Notes: generated from the sequence alone by a model not told the origin. 49,419 bases of DNA from Chara braunii (GCA_003427395.1 BFEA01000260.1:1289439-1338857); one strand, 5' to 3'. Positions 10,772 to 21,559 are shown, counted from the stretch's first letter. Numbers and translations: made by a program.

Positions 10772-11735
10772 ATTGTGTTCAACTCCATTGAATTCCATTG
10801 AACAATGGTCAGAGGCATCGATGAATTCAACAAACATTGAGTTAGAAATTCAACATGCGTCGCACGATGCCGCATGCCGCCGTTTGTCATCATCTCTGCT
10901 GCCGCTGCCGCTTCCTCTGCTGCGCGCGAGAGGAAGCATCTCTCTCCCTTTCACACACGAAAGGGAGCACCCCTCTCAATTGTGCGCGCGCGCGTGTGCA
11001 GGTCACACGTGTTCTCTCACTCGTTTCTCGCGTTGAGGCACATGGTCTCGCATGGCAAATGATGCGCCACGAAACGGTCAAATTTCTAACCATTTCACTT
11101 TGCCCCCCAGCATCCCACCCAGCCCTGGTAACCCCAAAAAGGCCCTACACACCTGCACACATCGACCCATACCGAAGTCGGGTTTTCTATTTCTTCCATA
11201 AAAAATAAAAATAAAAACAATTATAAGGGCACGAGGTCGTACCCAACATCCTTCTGCACCACCCCATGCCCTCAGAGCCCCCCTACCCCCCCCACCAGCC
11301 GCGTGATAGTCCAATTCGCGAACCCCGTTTTCCCCCGTCCAACGGGTGTTTAAACGGGGATTTGACGCAAATTCAACACACGTTGAATGGTTCAACGCAA
11401 AACCTGCAATAGGGCATTTTTCTGGGTTCCCGGCCAGGCTGTGTCTGGTTCGGAAAATCTGCAAGAGCACAAGGTCCAGTTTAGACAGCTGGCCAGAAAA
11501 GTTGTTTGCAGCTGGGGCTGGGTACAATTGTAGGTTCTATTGCGGATCGGATTTGGGTCAGATCCAATGCACAATCTACGCAAAGATTGCAAGCAGAGAC
11601 TGGTTTCCGGGTCCACATCATAATATTGTACCGTGGCTCAAGGCATAGTTACACCAGACATAATATCGTACCATGGCTCTCAAGGCATAGTTACACCAGA
11701 TTTTTTTGGACCTCCGCACAATTGGCGTGATTTCG

Positions 11736-11738
<3 letters not shown>
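10772..11738. other. Gene-free stretch downstream of the hAT relic
   Basis: Repeated TTGAATT/AATTCAA words cluster at 10,770-10,860 and again at 11,365-11,395 (CAAATTCAACACACGTTGAA), possibly terminal sequence of the hAT element. A GCGCGCGC tract lies near 10,985. Near 11,620-11,695 a short phrase, ATAATATYGTACCRTGGCTC...GGCATAGTTACACCAGA, is tandemly duplicated. No coding gene is supported. Confidence 0.5.
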
Positions 11739-11781
<43 letters not shown>

Positions 11782-11795
11782 TCGCTCGCTCTCTC
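11739..11795. repeat. (CT)n-(GC)n compound microsatellite
   Basis: About 16 CT units run into GCGCGCGCGC and CTCGCTCGCT. Nothing else is annotated up to the hairpin at 11,950. Confidence 0.9.
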
Positions 11796-11949
11796 ATTTT
11801 CTTTCATCGTGATCCACATCGACATTCCATCCACTCCTGCGGATCAGCTCCCCACACCTGCCCATGCAGATCGAAGATTACCCTCCTTCCCTCTGTCTTT
11901 GAGTGCAAACACACGTTGCCTTTTTTGTGGATCGATGGCAGAGTCATGG

Positions 11950-12049
11950 TTTTCTTTCTCGGTTCTGCATAGCGAATAAGAGAGGAGGACCCCAGGCAAG
12001 GAGAGGGTAACCTCCTCCCTTATTCGCTATATAGAACTGGGAAAGAAAA
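11950..12049. repeat. Isolated 39-bp-arm hairpin
   Basis: The arms at 11,950-11,988 and 12,011-12,049 pair with four mismatches, all transitions, around a 22-base loop. The arm core is ATAGCGAATAAG. Size and pairing fit either a foldback MITE or a plant-type miRNA precursor; nothing decides between them. It shares no termini with families A-C, and no second copy is seen in the window. Confidence 0.7.
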
Positions 12050-12379
12050 GAACGACCGCGTTCCACTTATCATTATAAAATCCGTCCCCCACTCTTCCTA
12101 TTTTTTCCTTTTTCTTCAAGAAATTCCACCCGTCTTCGTCATCCATCATCAACGGAGTCGTCATTACTCCCTGTAGCTCCTTTTTATTCCTTTTTAATTC
12201 CCGCTCGTCTGTTGTGACTACGGATTATGTGCAACAAGAATACAGTAACAATCGCAACTACTACTGCCCGTACGGGCCCATCGCAGCGAGGGACAAAAAG
12301 AATTATGCCCTGCCTCTGGATTTCTATTATCCGCATACCTCGTGATCCTTTTTTATTTGTGTATCCGTGCGTTTGTCTG

Positions 12380-12403
12380 TGTGTTGCATGTGTGCATGAG
12401 TAT

Positions 12404-12439
<36 letters not shown>

Positions 12440-13560
12440 CACTCAGAGAGAGAGAGAGAGAGAGTTGGTGAAAGGTCCGGAACGAGAATATGAGGCGGAG
12501 GCAGCAGGATGGCACATTAAAAGGAAGCATATTTGGTGGAGGAAGTGGAGAAGATGAGGAGGAGGATGACAGGAAGGACGAAGTACCAAGCCAAATACAG
12601 CGAGGAGGTTTCGGCTGCCTTTAGTGTGTGTTGTAATGTTCGCTATATAACGCTCCACAAAAGAAGCATTAACGTGCCGGACTGTTGTCTAATCACGTGT
12701 GTGTGTGTGTGTGTGTGTGTATGCGTGTTGTCACGTTCGCTTTACACAACACAAAAAAGCACGACTGCGCCACGGGTGTGTGTTTCTGCTGCCATGTTCG
12801 CTAGACACCACTCCACAACTGATATCGACTCACAATGTCACCCAGAGTTAGCATACCGATGAGAAAAGTGGTAGAGTTTACTCACGAAATTTCTAGCAGA
12901 ATGCCAATCCAAACCCCTGAAAAGAACGGCAGCAACTCTAAGAACTGATATCACACAGCCATTTAATCCACTCTACACAACCTTAGCCATGGATGATACC
13001 CAATGTGTGATGTCATATTCGCTATACACTCAAAAAAGGCACGACTGTGCCAGACTGTTTCGCCAGAGACTTTCACCGGCTCATCAGGAGGTTGAACCTG
13101 GACAGAGTCCGCCCAGGATGCATTTGAGCATTTGACTGATGGATAAGGACTCCCCTCGCTGCCCAGACTCATCAGGAGGTTGAACCAGGACGGAGTCTGT
13201 CCAGGATGCACTTGACTGATGGATAAGGACCCACCACATCGCCCAGAGTTGGCGATACCCACCCCTCAGAGAGAAAAGTGGTCGCCTTTACTCGCACCAA
13301 TCCTGCAGTCCTAGCAGACTGCCGGTTCAAACCGCTAACAAGAAGAGCATTAAGACTGTGACACAGTCATAAAACCCACTCTACACACCCAATTAGCCAT
13401 GGACACTCAATGTGTGTGTGTGTGTGTGTGGTGTGTGTGTGTGGTGCACGTGTGTGTGTGTTGTCATGTTCCCTAAACACAACTCCTCCAAAAAAAGCAC
13501 GACTCTGCACGACTTTCGTCATCAGTCTTCCACCACTTGTGTGTGTGTGCGTGAATTCTA
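12380..13560. repeat. GT/GA microsatellites and an internal duplicated block
   Basis: (TG)n runs lie near 12,412-12,438, 12,699-12,722 and 13,411-13,460, with (AG)n at 12,445-12,466. A block at about 12,835-13,010 recurs diverged at about 13,240-13,410 (CCCAGAGTT, GAGAAAAGTGGT, TCTAGCAGA or CTAGCAGAC, ACTCTACACA, TTAGCCATGGA). Between them, TCATCAGGAGGTTGAACC with GATGGATAAGGAC is tandemly repeated (13,078-13,150 and 13,168-13,230). The second block has CCGGTTCAAACCGC, resembling a pol III B box. No gene is supported from 12,050 to 14,465. Confidence 0.65.
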
Positions 13561-14465
13561 CTCTATTTTATTTCTTTCTGTGCTCCCCCTCCCCCTGCAA
13601 CTCTGGCTCTTGTACCTCCCGGACTCCACCCTATCCCCACCGCCCTCTTTGCTTATGCACATTGGAAAAAAGGACGAAGCTCAAGGAGGAAAAACAGTGG
13701 AACAAATACAAGATAACATGGTGGTGGTTTTACCGCTTTAGATTGTGTCCTTGTCATATCTTTAAGCACAGAGTTCTGCCCACTGACGTACATTAAGCTT
13801 TCCTTTACGCGGCCCTCGAAAATCAATTTCATGTCGTGTGGCCCGACCGACCACGGATCAGACATTCAACTGATCAGAGCAAATACTACGTTTGGTCTTT
13901 TAGCCAAAAAGCTATGCATGTCAAAAAAAAATAAAAATAAAAATAATAATAAAAAAAAAAAAATTGCTATGTATTGCTTTCGTTCATCAACCATATTCTA
14001 GTAAGCAAGACCGTTGCCCATTGCTTTCTTCTTTCTAATCTTCCTTTTTTTTTGTGGACAAGGCATCCTACGATTTCGGAGGAGGAGGACAACGAGGCGG
14101 GAGGACATGCGCTCCTACTTGTGTAGAGCTGGTAATAAGAAGAGGGCGTGAGGGTGTGTTAGCAAGCAGTTCTGCTCAACACCAAGTACGCAGACGCACC
14201 CAATATCTCTCACTCATTCGCACCTGAATATAAGCGCATATTAATAATAACAAATATTATGTTAATCAATCGCATGTCAAACACCAGAAGGCCCTGAATT
14301 CGGGACCCACCAAACCCTGTTTTTAAGCCCTTTTTTTTAACTTTTTTTTGCAGATTACCCAGCTTATGGACTGTCACCCTATAAATTTTCAGACTAATTT
14401 CAACCTTCTTTTTCTGTTTTTCTTTTCTTTTTCTTGTTTGATTGTGAGCAGGAGCACACACAATA

Positions 14466-14518
14466 AAGAGACAGAGAGACACAGACAGACACAGAGAGAG
14501 AGAGAGACACAGAGAGAG

Positions 14519-14597
<79 letters not shown>
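14466..14597. repeat. Long (GA)n microsatellite
   Basis: Imperfect ACAGAGAGAC repeats grade into about 70 bases of pure (AG)n at roughly 14,526-14,595. Reading frames through it encode only Arg/Glu or Leu/Ser runs. Confidence 0.95.
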
Positions 14598-14598
<1 letters not shown>

Positions 14599-14759
14599 CT
14601 TCCTCCCCCGACACAGGTAACACATGTATACAAGCTATCTTTCCGGTCCAGTTGGGGAAGCCAGAATTGCACGAGGGAAGGAATCACATGCAATCGCCGA
14701 TATGTGTGCGAGAGAGAGGGAGAAAGCTTCTTCCCCCCACAGAACACACCCTGATAACG

Positions 14760-14997
14760 AATGACGGGTCAGAATACGCGGAAAAGGAAAGGTGGAGCAA
14801 AACAACTGCCGCCTGCTATCCAGCAGTGCTCTTTGTGAGATATTCGCAATAAATAACGCTCATCACACACCACGCGTATGGCCACCCCGGTGGGAATGGA
14901 AAGGCAAAGCAAAACGACGGCCGCCCACTATCCAGTGGTTCTCCTTGTGAAATATTCACGCCGATCAACACTCATCGTACACCTCCCGTGTGGCCGC
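14760..14997. repeat. Tandem duplication of about 118 bp
   Basis: Two diverged copies share GGAAAGG, GCAAAAC, CTATCCAG, CTTTGTGA or CTTGTGA, ATATTC and CTCATC, ending ...GTRTGGCC. Just upstream, 14,603-14,650 and 14,728-14,770 contain CCTCCCCCGACACAGG and CTTCTTCCCCCCAC ends with GTATACAAGCTAT, resembling degraded MITE B-related ends also at 1,870-1,920 and 47,309-47,360. Confidence 0.6.
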
Positions 14998-15379
14998 CTT
15001 CACCACAAAATCCGGCACGCTGTGAACAAACCGGTGCAAAACCAGCTCTGCACGCACCCCGCCCATCGATCCAGCCCATCCAGTTGCCCGCATCCATTTT
15101 CATGCCCTATTTCCACGTGCAGCGGCCCACTGTCCTCCCCCCGGCAGCACAGCCACCCACCTGCCCACCCACATTCTGGGAATTGCTCGCTTGATGAGAC
15201 AATCAATCAATCAATATTTCAATTTTGTTATCATTTTAATGGAGAGGAGGAAGAGAACCCCTCCCTCAATACAACCAAATTAATAAAGAAAAACCAAAAC
15301 AAAAGATTAAAAAAAAACATTGCGCGGAAACGTATTTGGTGGCTTGATGTTTGCCTTTCCTTCTTTCTCTTCTCGCTGT

Positions 15380-15381
15380 TG

Positions 15382-15433
<52 letters not shown>

Positions 15434-15485
15434 CTGTGTGTGTGTGTGTGTATGTGGCTCTCTCTCTCTGTGTTTGATCGTTGCC

Positions 15486-15527
<42 letters not shown>

Positions 15528-15618
15528 CTTGTTTTTCGGCTTTTGATTTTTCTTTTTGGCCATTCTCGGGTTTCTGATGCTTTCCCTTTTCTTCTCTCTC
15601 TCTCTCTCTCTCTCCCTC
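15380..15618. repeat. (CT)n/(GT)n microsatellite cluster
   Basis: (CT)n at about 15,384-15,426, (GT)n at about 15,426-15,452 and 15,490-15,527, and (CT)n at about 15,593-15,615. GGCATTCTCGGGTTTCTGATGCTTTC or a close variant flanks the last block on both sides (about 15,559 and 15,650). No gene from 14,998 to 15,808. Confidence 0.9.
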
Positions 15619-15808
15619 TTGTTTTCCGGCCTATAATTATTGTTTTGGGGCATTCTCGGGTTTCTGATGCTTTCGTATGTCTCACATTTGTCAGATGTTT
15701 GACAAGCGTTCTCGGCCTTCCCAGAGAATGTGGCGTAAGAAGACAGATTTGGCTGTGCTAGCAGTCAGATAGATTCTGGAGAGTACTAGTGTTATAGTAT
15801 ACCATCTG

Positions 15809-15945
15809 TGAGGGCATTTCCAGGCACGTGCAAAACGCCCTGCCTGGCTGACAGGGCACTGAGAAACACAAAAGAAAAGAAAAGGGTTTTGCCATAATAG
15901 TGGTTAGATACGTTCTTGAAGTACTAGTGCGAGAGTATGCCCTCA
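15809..15945. mobile_element. Small inverted-repeat element (MITE family A), copy 3
   Basis: It starts TGAGGGCAT and ends ATGCCCTCA (perfect inverted ends), 137 bp. The subterminal AAGTACTAGTGCGAGAG matches other family A ends. A related half-end (GAGTACTAGTGTTATAG) lies immediately upstream at 15,780. Confidence 0.55.
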
Positions 15946-16167
15946 GCAAGGACCTTCCAAAACATCGTTGATCTCTATTTAGGTTTTTCATTTTTCGTTT
16001 TTTCCCCTGGCTTTTTTGTGCCATCTGCTGGCACACTTCAGTTTCGAGGTAGCCTTGCGCCGGTACCTCCCTCAAAGAGGACAACGACATGCACTGTACA
16101 CTGCAGGCTTGGGAAGTCGCCAATTTTGATTCGACAATCTGGCTTCTGTTGGGGTGGTAGTTTGAAG

Positions 16168-16332
16168 TTTAAACCACCAGTACTTCCTCGAGTTGTGCCC
16201 GTTAACGCGCCACGATTTTAGGAAGCGTGCGGGCTACTACAGGAGCGGCCAAATTCATCCGACTAGAAACGTTTCTACTCTTTCTTTTTTTTTTCTGCGG
16301 CCGATAGCTGGGCCAAGTACTGGTGGTTTAAA
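16168..16332. mobile_element. MITE (family C), copy 2, with palindromic end
   Basis: TTTAAACCACCAGTACTT at 16,168-16,185 is exactly inverted at 16,315-16,332. The right end extends into a perfect 16-bp palindrome GGTGGTTTAAACCACC (16,322-16,337). The left flank has a degenerate version. About 165 bp, non-coding. Confidence 0.65.
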
Positions 16333-16499
16333 CCACCGTTACCTTTGACGTTTCAATCAATGCCGGGCGTCGAAATTTGAATTCAGAGACGGGGCGGCCG
16401 TCGATGGAGAATATCAGCGGACTCCCTGCGCCAAAATTTTCGGTGACAAGGGTACTGGTCCTCACTGCACTACACAATAAAATCCGTGAACAAAAGAAG

Positions 16500-16610
16500 A
16501 GCTTTTTTTTTTCTCCAAATTTTAATGTCCGTTAATTGTTTACCAGAGTTTCTTTTTTTTCCCCCCAAAATTTCAATGTCCATTAGTCCTTCACCATACG
16601 AGGCTGGGGT
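16500..16610. repeat. Short tandem duplication
   Basis: A T-run then CAAATTTTAATGTCCGTTA is repeated after about 55 bp as a T-run then CAAAATTTCAATGTCCATTA. Nothing gene-like between 16,338 and 17,010. Confidence 0.6.
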
Positions 16611-17024
16611 CCTCGACACTACGCCCGGATAGCAACATTACTGCAAGCATCATCCAGCTCGGCTTACAGACTGAAAGCCTGTGAGTCTTTCACTACAGAC
16701 TCAAACACGGCTCAACGGCCACTGTGCTAAAGAAGCAGAGCTACCTCATGTGTCCAGATAATTGAACAAATGTGGGCTTGCAGTCGACCACGACAAAAAC
16801 CGGTTTGTAATGTGATATCTGAAGTCCCCGAGTTTTAAGAGGGAATCAAACACATCGAGGGGAAAGAGAAGAAACGGGAGGGGGGCGGGGAGGAGAAGAA
16901 GGTGAAGTTATTAGCATGAACTACTCCGAGGGCTTGCTCTCTACGGATTGAAAGAGAATCGCGGGTAGTCCTGTGTCACCTCTCGGATTGATCAAGAATT
17001 TGGACTGCGAAATATCGCTTTCGA

Positions 17025-17111
17025 GCTGGTTAGCGTGTTAGGATTAACCCTGTGCTGAAAAGCGTGTTAGGGTTAACCCTGTGCTGAAAAACATGTGAAG
17101 AGACGTAGTGG

Positions 17112-17163
<52 letters not shown>

Positions 17164-17220
17164 CTGGTTGGCACGTTAGGGTTAAGCCTGTGCAGAAAAA
17201 CATGTGAAGAGATGTAGTGG

Positions 17221-17259
<39 letters not shown>

Positions 17260-17262
17260 CGT
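17025..17262. repeat. Tandem unit ending in (CT)n
   Basis: GAGCTGGTT...GTTAGGGTTAACCCTGTGC...AACATGTGAAGAG then (CT)n occurs at 17,020-17,160 and again, diverged, at 17,161-17,262 where (CT)n grades into (GC)n. The short GTGTTAGG(A/G)TTAACCCTGTGCTGAAAA phrase is itself doubled in the first unit. Confidence 0.75.
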
Positions 17263-17300
17263 CTTATCCACCAGCACCACCTTTTTCTCCACATCCCCAG

Positions 17301-17600
17301 CGTGATTAATTGCTAGAAGGCTGCCTTAGATCAATACCATCGTCTTTCCCCGAATGGAACACACGGTTATTATAGCTGTACTTGGACAAACTTCTACTCT
17401 ATATGCGTCAACAATGACCGTAGGTTTTATTCCGGTGAAGAGTCCTGTGGCTTGATTGATCGCTAGCAGCCTACCTACGGTTCCTAGGTCCCTCTCTTTC
17501 CTCGAATAGAACGTACATGTCATTGTCGCTGTATTCGAGGCAAACTTTAAAGTCTAGATACATCGTGAATGACCGTGCGTTCTATCCGGAGAATCAAGGC
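17301..17600. mobile_element. Two tandem degenerate family B hairpins
   Basis: 17,341-17,442 (TCTTTCCCCGAATGG...TATTCCGGTGAAGA) and 17,503-17,592 (CTTTCCTCGAATAGAACG...CGTTCTATCCGGAGAA) are both family B-like. Their left flanks match each other too (GATTAATTGCTAG and GATTGATCGCTAG), so element plus flank was duplicated over about 150 bp. Confidence 0.55.
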
Positions 17601-18318
17601 AAGGCACCATTTGAGTGAATTTTCTTTCTCCTGTCGAACACGATGAGCTTTCACAGAAAGAAGAGGTGAGGTGCAATGTTTATTTCTAAGTTCTTTTCCT
17701 TTTCATTGGTGTAATCATTGACACCCCGAAACTTGGAAACACACCGAATACATGACACGGGCGGTGGAGATGCATATAGAAGAAAGAGACCGAGGGGAAG
17801 AGAGAGGAGAGAGAGAGAGAGAGATCACAAGGAATTTCAGCGAAGGCCATTAGAGGAAGAGGGAGAGAGATGTTGGGACTTTGGTATGTAAATAGCGGTC
17901 AGGGGGGCATTCAACGAATTTTTAATTTTAGCAAGGTAGTTAAGAGGAGAGAAGAGGGGAGGGGAGGTGACGAGAGGACAGAGTCGTTGGGACACGTCTT
18001 CGTTCACTTACCACGAGCGCGAATCAGGGAAAAGAATAGGGAAAAGAATAGTTTTTTTTTTCTTTTTTACCACAAACACTCACAGGCCCCATTTTTTTCG
18101 GGGGGGCAGCAGTCCGGTTGCTCATCACCGGCAAGCTTTTGAAAAAAAGCACTCCTGAACGGTGTGTTTCAGCGCTTCAGCGAGAACCTGGGAACTGACG
18201 AGCGACGTAGATTTTGTTTTCCATGATCTCGGTTTTCCTTTTTTTTCAACAGTGAATTTGACACTAGGTCTTTTTTTTTTTTTTTGTAAACTTGAGAGTA
18301 CATGTGACAACACTTGCG

Positions 18319-18364
18319 CGCGTGCGCACACACACACACACCCACACGCATACAAATACACATA

Positions 18365-18414
<50 letters not shown>

Positions 18415-18437
18415 AATACACACACACACACACACAA
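18319..18437. repeat. (CA)n microsatellite
   Basis: An imperfect (CA)n run with CATACAAATACA interruptions. A T-run lies at 18,270-18,285. 17,601-18,318 otherwise holds purine-rich sequence with a short (GA)n at about 17,808-17,824 and no credible gene. Confidence 0.9.
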
Positions 18438-18633
18438 CAACAACCTGCTTGATGTGGTGTCGGCCGATTTTCAACTAGGACAAAGTGTTCGCTTCCACCC
18501 GGATTCTGGGTTTCTCACCGTTGATCCTCGTAAATCAATCTACCACTGTCCTGAACGAAGAATCGGTGAAACCGGTAGACCGATTTTGCCAATTGTTTCG
18601 GGCTATAAGAATGCCGATCCGCCAACTAAGATA

Positions 18634-18744
18634 CTACCGTCTCCACCCGAATAGAACGCCCGGTCATTATAGCCGTATCTGGTACAATTTCGGGTCCAGA
18701 GACAGCTATAATGACCGGGCGTTCTATTCGGGCGAAGACGGTAG
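18634..18744. mobile_element. Hairpin MITE (family B), best-preserved copy, TA target
   Basis: Perfect terminal CTACCGTC and GACGGTAG, with CCCGAATAGAACGCCCGG mirrored in the right arm. Arms are about 45 bp. Immediate flanks are TA on both sides (18,632-18,633 and 18,745-18,746), consistent with a TA duplication as in Tc1/mariner (Stowaway) elements. No coding content. Confidence 0.7.
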
Positions 18745-18875
18745 TAGCTCAGTTGGTACACCCTTCAACTGTTGAAATACACACCTGAGTTCGATCTAGG
18801 ATGGTAAAATACTACACAATACTGAATTACACCTAAGGCCGGTCAGTTCGATGATGATATCTCAAGGCCGTCACA
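18738..18875 (+). repeat. tRNA-derived SINE, head and part of body
   Basis: TAGCTCAGTTGGTA (18,744-18,757) is a good pol III A box and GAGTTCGATCTAGG (18,787-18,800) a degenerate B box, about 43 bp apart as in tRNA genes. T-arm pairing is poor, so it is not a functional tRNA. The downstream GAATTACACCTAAGGCCGGTCAG resembles GAATTACCTTCATCCGGTCAG in the element at 48,898. The head directly abuts, or overlaps, the right end of the family B MITE. Confidence 0.5.
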
Positions 18876-19221
18876 TTTTTCATAAGAACGACAAAAGAAA
18901 AAAAAGAAAAAAAAGAAAATGAAAATGAAAACGAAAATTAAAAAAAAAAAAAAAGAATGCGGATCCTTGAAATCAATCGTCGACTGTCGAGAAAGAAAAA
19001 TGCGGATCCTTGTAATCAATCTACTGCTGTCCAGAACGAAGAACGCGATTCCTTGGAATGAATTAATCTACTGCTGTCAAGCACGAAGAACTCGAATCGT
19101 CGCAATACTTGAGCCATAGTCGTCATTCAGGGCATCGCTGCTGCTGAAATCGTCAATCAGGACATCGCTGCTGAGATCTGGGATTAGAAAGGGACAGTTG
19201 TTCGGTCTCATCTCCTCCCTC

Positions 19222-19338
19222 CTACCGTCTTTCCCTCGAATATAACCCACCCTCCTCATACTGACCGTATCGGACCGGCAACCTAGTTTGTATACACGCT
19301 CACCGGGGGGGTGCGTTGTTTTCGGGGGAAGACGGTAG
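19222..19338. mobile_element. Hairpin MITE (family B), variant interior
   Basis: The ends CTACCGTCTTTCCCTCGAA and TTCGGGGGAAGACGGTAG are near-perfect inverses. The interior contains CCGGCAACCTAGTTTGTATAC, a phrase shared with the tandem array just downstream. No TA duplication is visible at this copy. Confidence 0.65.
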
Positions 19339-19384
19339 GGTCTTGTGTGAGAGTGACGGTTCATCGATCGGATTTTTCATTCCG

Positions 19385-19745
19385 ACGCACCCGCATCGTG
19401 CCTTCTGTCCCACCAACGGGAGACCGAGGGCATAGGACCGTACCCGACCGGAAACCTAGTTTGTATTCATTCATTGTCCGTCCGCCTTGTGTTCGAGGGA
19501 AGACGAACGCCTCCGATTATGGGTCGAAGAATGCGTCAGCCTCGGAGACCGCATCGTGCCTTCTGTCCCACCAACGGGAGACCGAGGGCATATGACTGTA
19601 TTCGACCGGAAACCTAGTTTGTATTCATTCATTCATCGACCGGAAACCTAGTTTGTATTCATTCATTCATCGTCGGTCCACGTGCCCTGAGGGAAGACAA
19701 ACGCCTCCGATTATAGGTCGAATGCGGCAGCCTCGGAAGTCTGCA
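19385..19745. repeat. Tandem array, 158-bp period
   Basis: CGCATCGTGCCTTCTGTCCC begins at 19,392 and 19,550. Each unit carries CCGGAAACCTAGTTTGTATT then ATTCATTCAT, GAGGGAAGAC and ACGCCTCCGATTAT. A minor 38-bp duplication of the ACCTAGTTTG phrase occurs in the second unit. No coding signal. Confidence 0.8.
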
Positions 19746-20569
19746 CACACTGCTGTTAACAGGTCCAGTCGGCATTTTTTTTTTTTTTTTTGGGAATCCC
19801 GGATGGAAATGTTGTCCTCCTTTTCTGACGTAATCATGTTCCAGAGCTCCCATTTTCTCTCGTTAGCTCGAGTTTTTTATTTTATGCGTGCCATCCTTGA
19901 AAGCGCAGGGGCCATGCTAATCTTTTTTTTTTTTTTGGGGGGGGGGGGGGGGCATGCTAATCTTCTTCTCTGTATCGTTCTAATCTTAACGGATGTCCCG
20001 ACAGGGGAGCGGGTAATGGGGTTTAGTCTGCGTTTATCGCTTTTTTTGAATTCATGATGGGACAGTTTATCTGACTCTGACGCCACAGTCTGTCAGAGCT
20101 CCCATTTTCTTTTGTTAGTCGCAGGTTCTGTACTGGCCAAAAACAGCCGAATAGTTATATATAATCATCATGAATGTATGCAGGCTATATCCTTGGCGTA
20201 TACAGTCATATAGTAATGATAGGGAAATGTATGTAGGCTGCTGTATCCTGGCCACAGACAGACATTTACATAACAGGCATGATCCTTCGGTGTCTAACCT
20301 ACAAAACAGAATGCCGTCCGTCATGCGCGCTTGATTTCGGCCACATACAGTGCATCGAACAAAGGACGTGGAACGAGTCAGTTCTCCTCAAGGTCTTCGG
20401 CTAAGGGTCTCGCTCCACCGCTCACCACATGCACAAAAGACAAAAGTTGTAGCCGTGTATCTTTCCACATTCTCGCAGAAGATTCATTCCCGTTTCACAC
20501 ATTTGGTGAATGGCGGAGCGAGGCCGTACATGCAGTGCCCTACTTGAAAACGTGCTGGAAAGGATCCGC

Positions 20570-21075
20570 TTCGAGGAGGGGGGCGCGATAAAGGCAGGAA
20601 GAGATGAGGAGAAAGAAAGAATGGTGGAGGGAGATGTCAAGCAAAAAAGCCGTGAAAGGAACTAAGTCACAGGACTTTTACCAAAAGTAGCTGAGGAAGA
20701 GAAAAGACTGCAGGTAGCCAAGAAGCAAACCAACTAGCGGCACGAGTAGGGAGGGCGATGAAGCAGGGCCAAGGAGAAGGCAGGAAGACGTGAGATGAAG
20801 TGAAGGGAATGGTGAAGGGAGACGTCAAGTGAAAAAGCAGTGAAAGGAACAAAGTCACAGGACTTTAGCCAAAAGTAGCTGAGGGAGAGAAAAGAGTGCA
20901 GGTAGGCAAGAAGCAAACCAATTAAAGCTAAGAGTAGGGAGGGCGATAAAAAGGCACCAAGGAGAATCGATGTTGATGTAAGACAGGAGCTTGCCCAAAA
21001 GCAACTGAGGGAGAGAAAAGATTGCAGCTAGGAGAGAAGCAAACCAACTAACACCGCGAGAAGGCAGGGCGATGG
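20570..21075. repeat. Purine-rich tandem array, 188-bp period
   Basis: AAGTCACAGGACTT begins at 20,664 and 20,852. Units share CAAAAGTAGCTGAGG, GAGAGAAAAGA and AAGAAGCAAACCAA. A third, internally deleted unit ends near 21,060. Frames reading Phe/Ser/Leu-rich peptides here are repeat artefacts. 19,746-20,569 contains T/G homopolymers (about 19,774-19,791 and 19,923-19,952) but no gene. Confidence 0.75.
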
Positions 21076-21279
21076 TGAAAGACCGAGGATGATGGATGAT
21101 GATGGATGACGATTGAAGACGACGGAAGCAGGAAAAATCGGCCGAAACGAAGATGCGACGAGAGCGAGGAGAGAATGGAAGCACCAAGAGGAGCAGAAGA
21201 GCGAAGAAAACCTAACGAAGCAAAGAAAAAAAGAACAAGGCACAGAGAGAGAGAGAGGTCGGAATAAGGGGGGGGGAAT

Positions 21280-21484
<205 letters not shown>

Positions 21485-21559
21485 CTGATAGAGGAAAGGA
21501 GAGGAAGGAGAGGGAAAGAGGGCAGAAGGGAAGCAGGAAATAGAGCAGAGAAGAAGGCA

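Larger units (their letters stand above)
18520..19110. repeat. Dispersed-tandem phrase of about 50 bp, four copies
   Basis: A GATCCTYGTAAATCAATCTAC-like phrase followed by (C)TGTCNNGAACGAAGAA occurs near 18,522, 18,962, 19,003 and 19,048. The MITE and SINE sit between the first and second copies, so they inserted into or between an older array. An A-rich stretch lies at 18,893-18,955. Confidence 0.55.

Noticed and set aside
14210-14747. Overlapping ORFs through (GA)n
   Set aside because: Open only because dinucleotide repeats have no stops.
17035-17090. Interstitial telomere repeat
   Set aside because: Only single TTAGGG words inside a larger unrelated tandem unit.
18738-18810. Functional tRNA gene
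   Set aside because: The A box is good, but the T arm, acceptor stem and anticodon loop do not form a normal cloverleaf; better explained as a SINE head.
19385-19745. CRISPR-like array
   Set aside because: Two 158-bp tandem units with smaller internal duplications, no regular short repeats with unique spacers, and a eukaryotic context.
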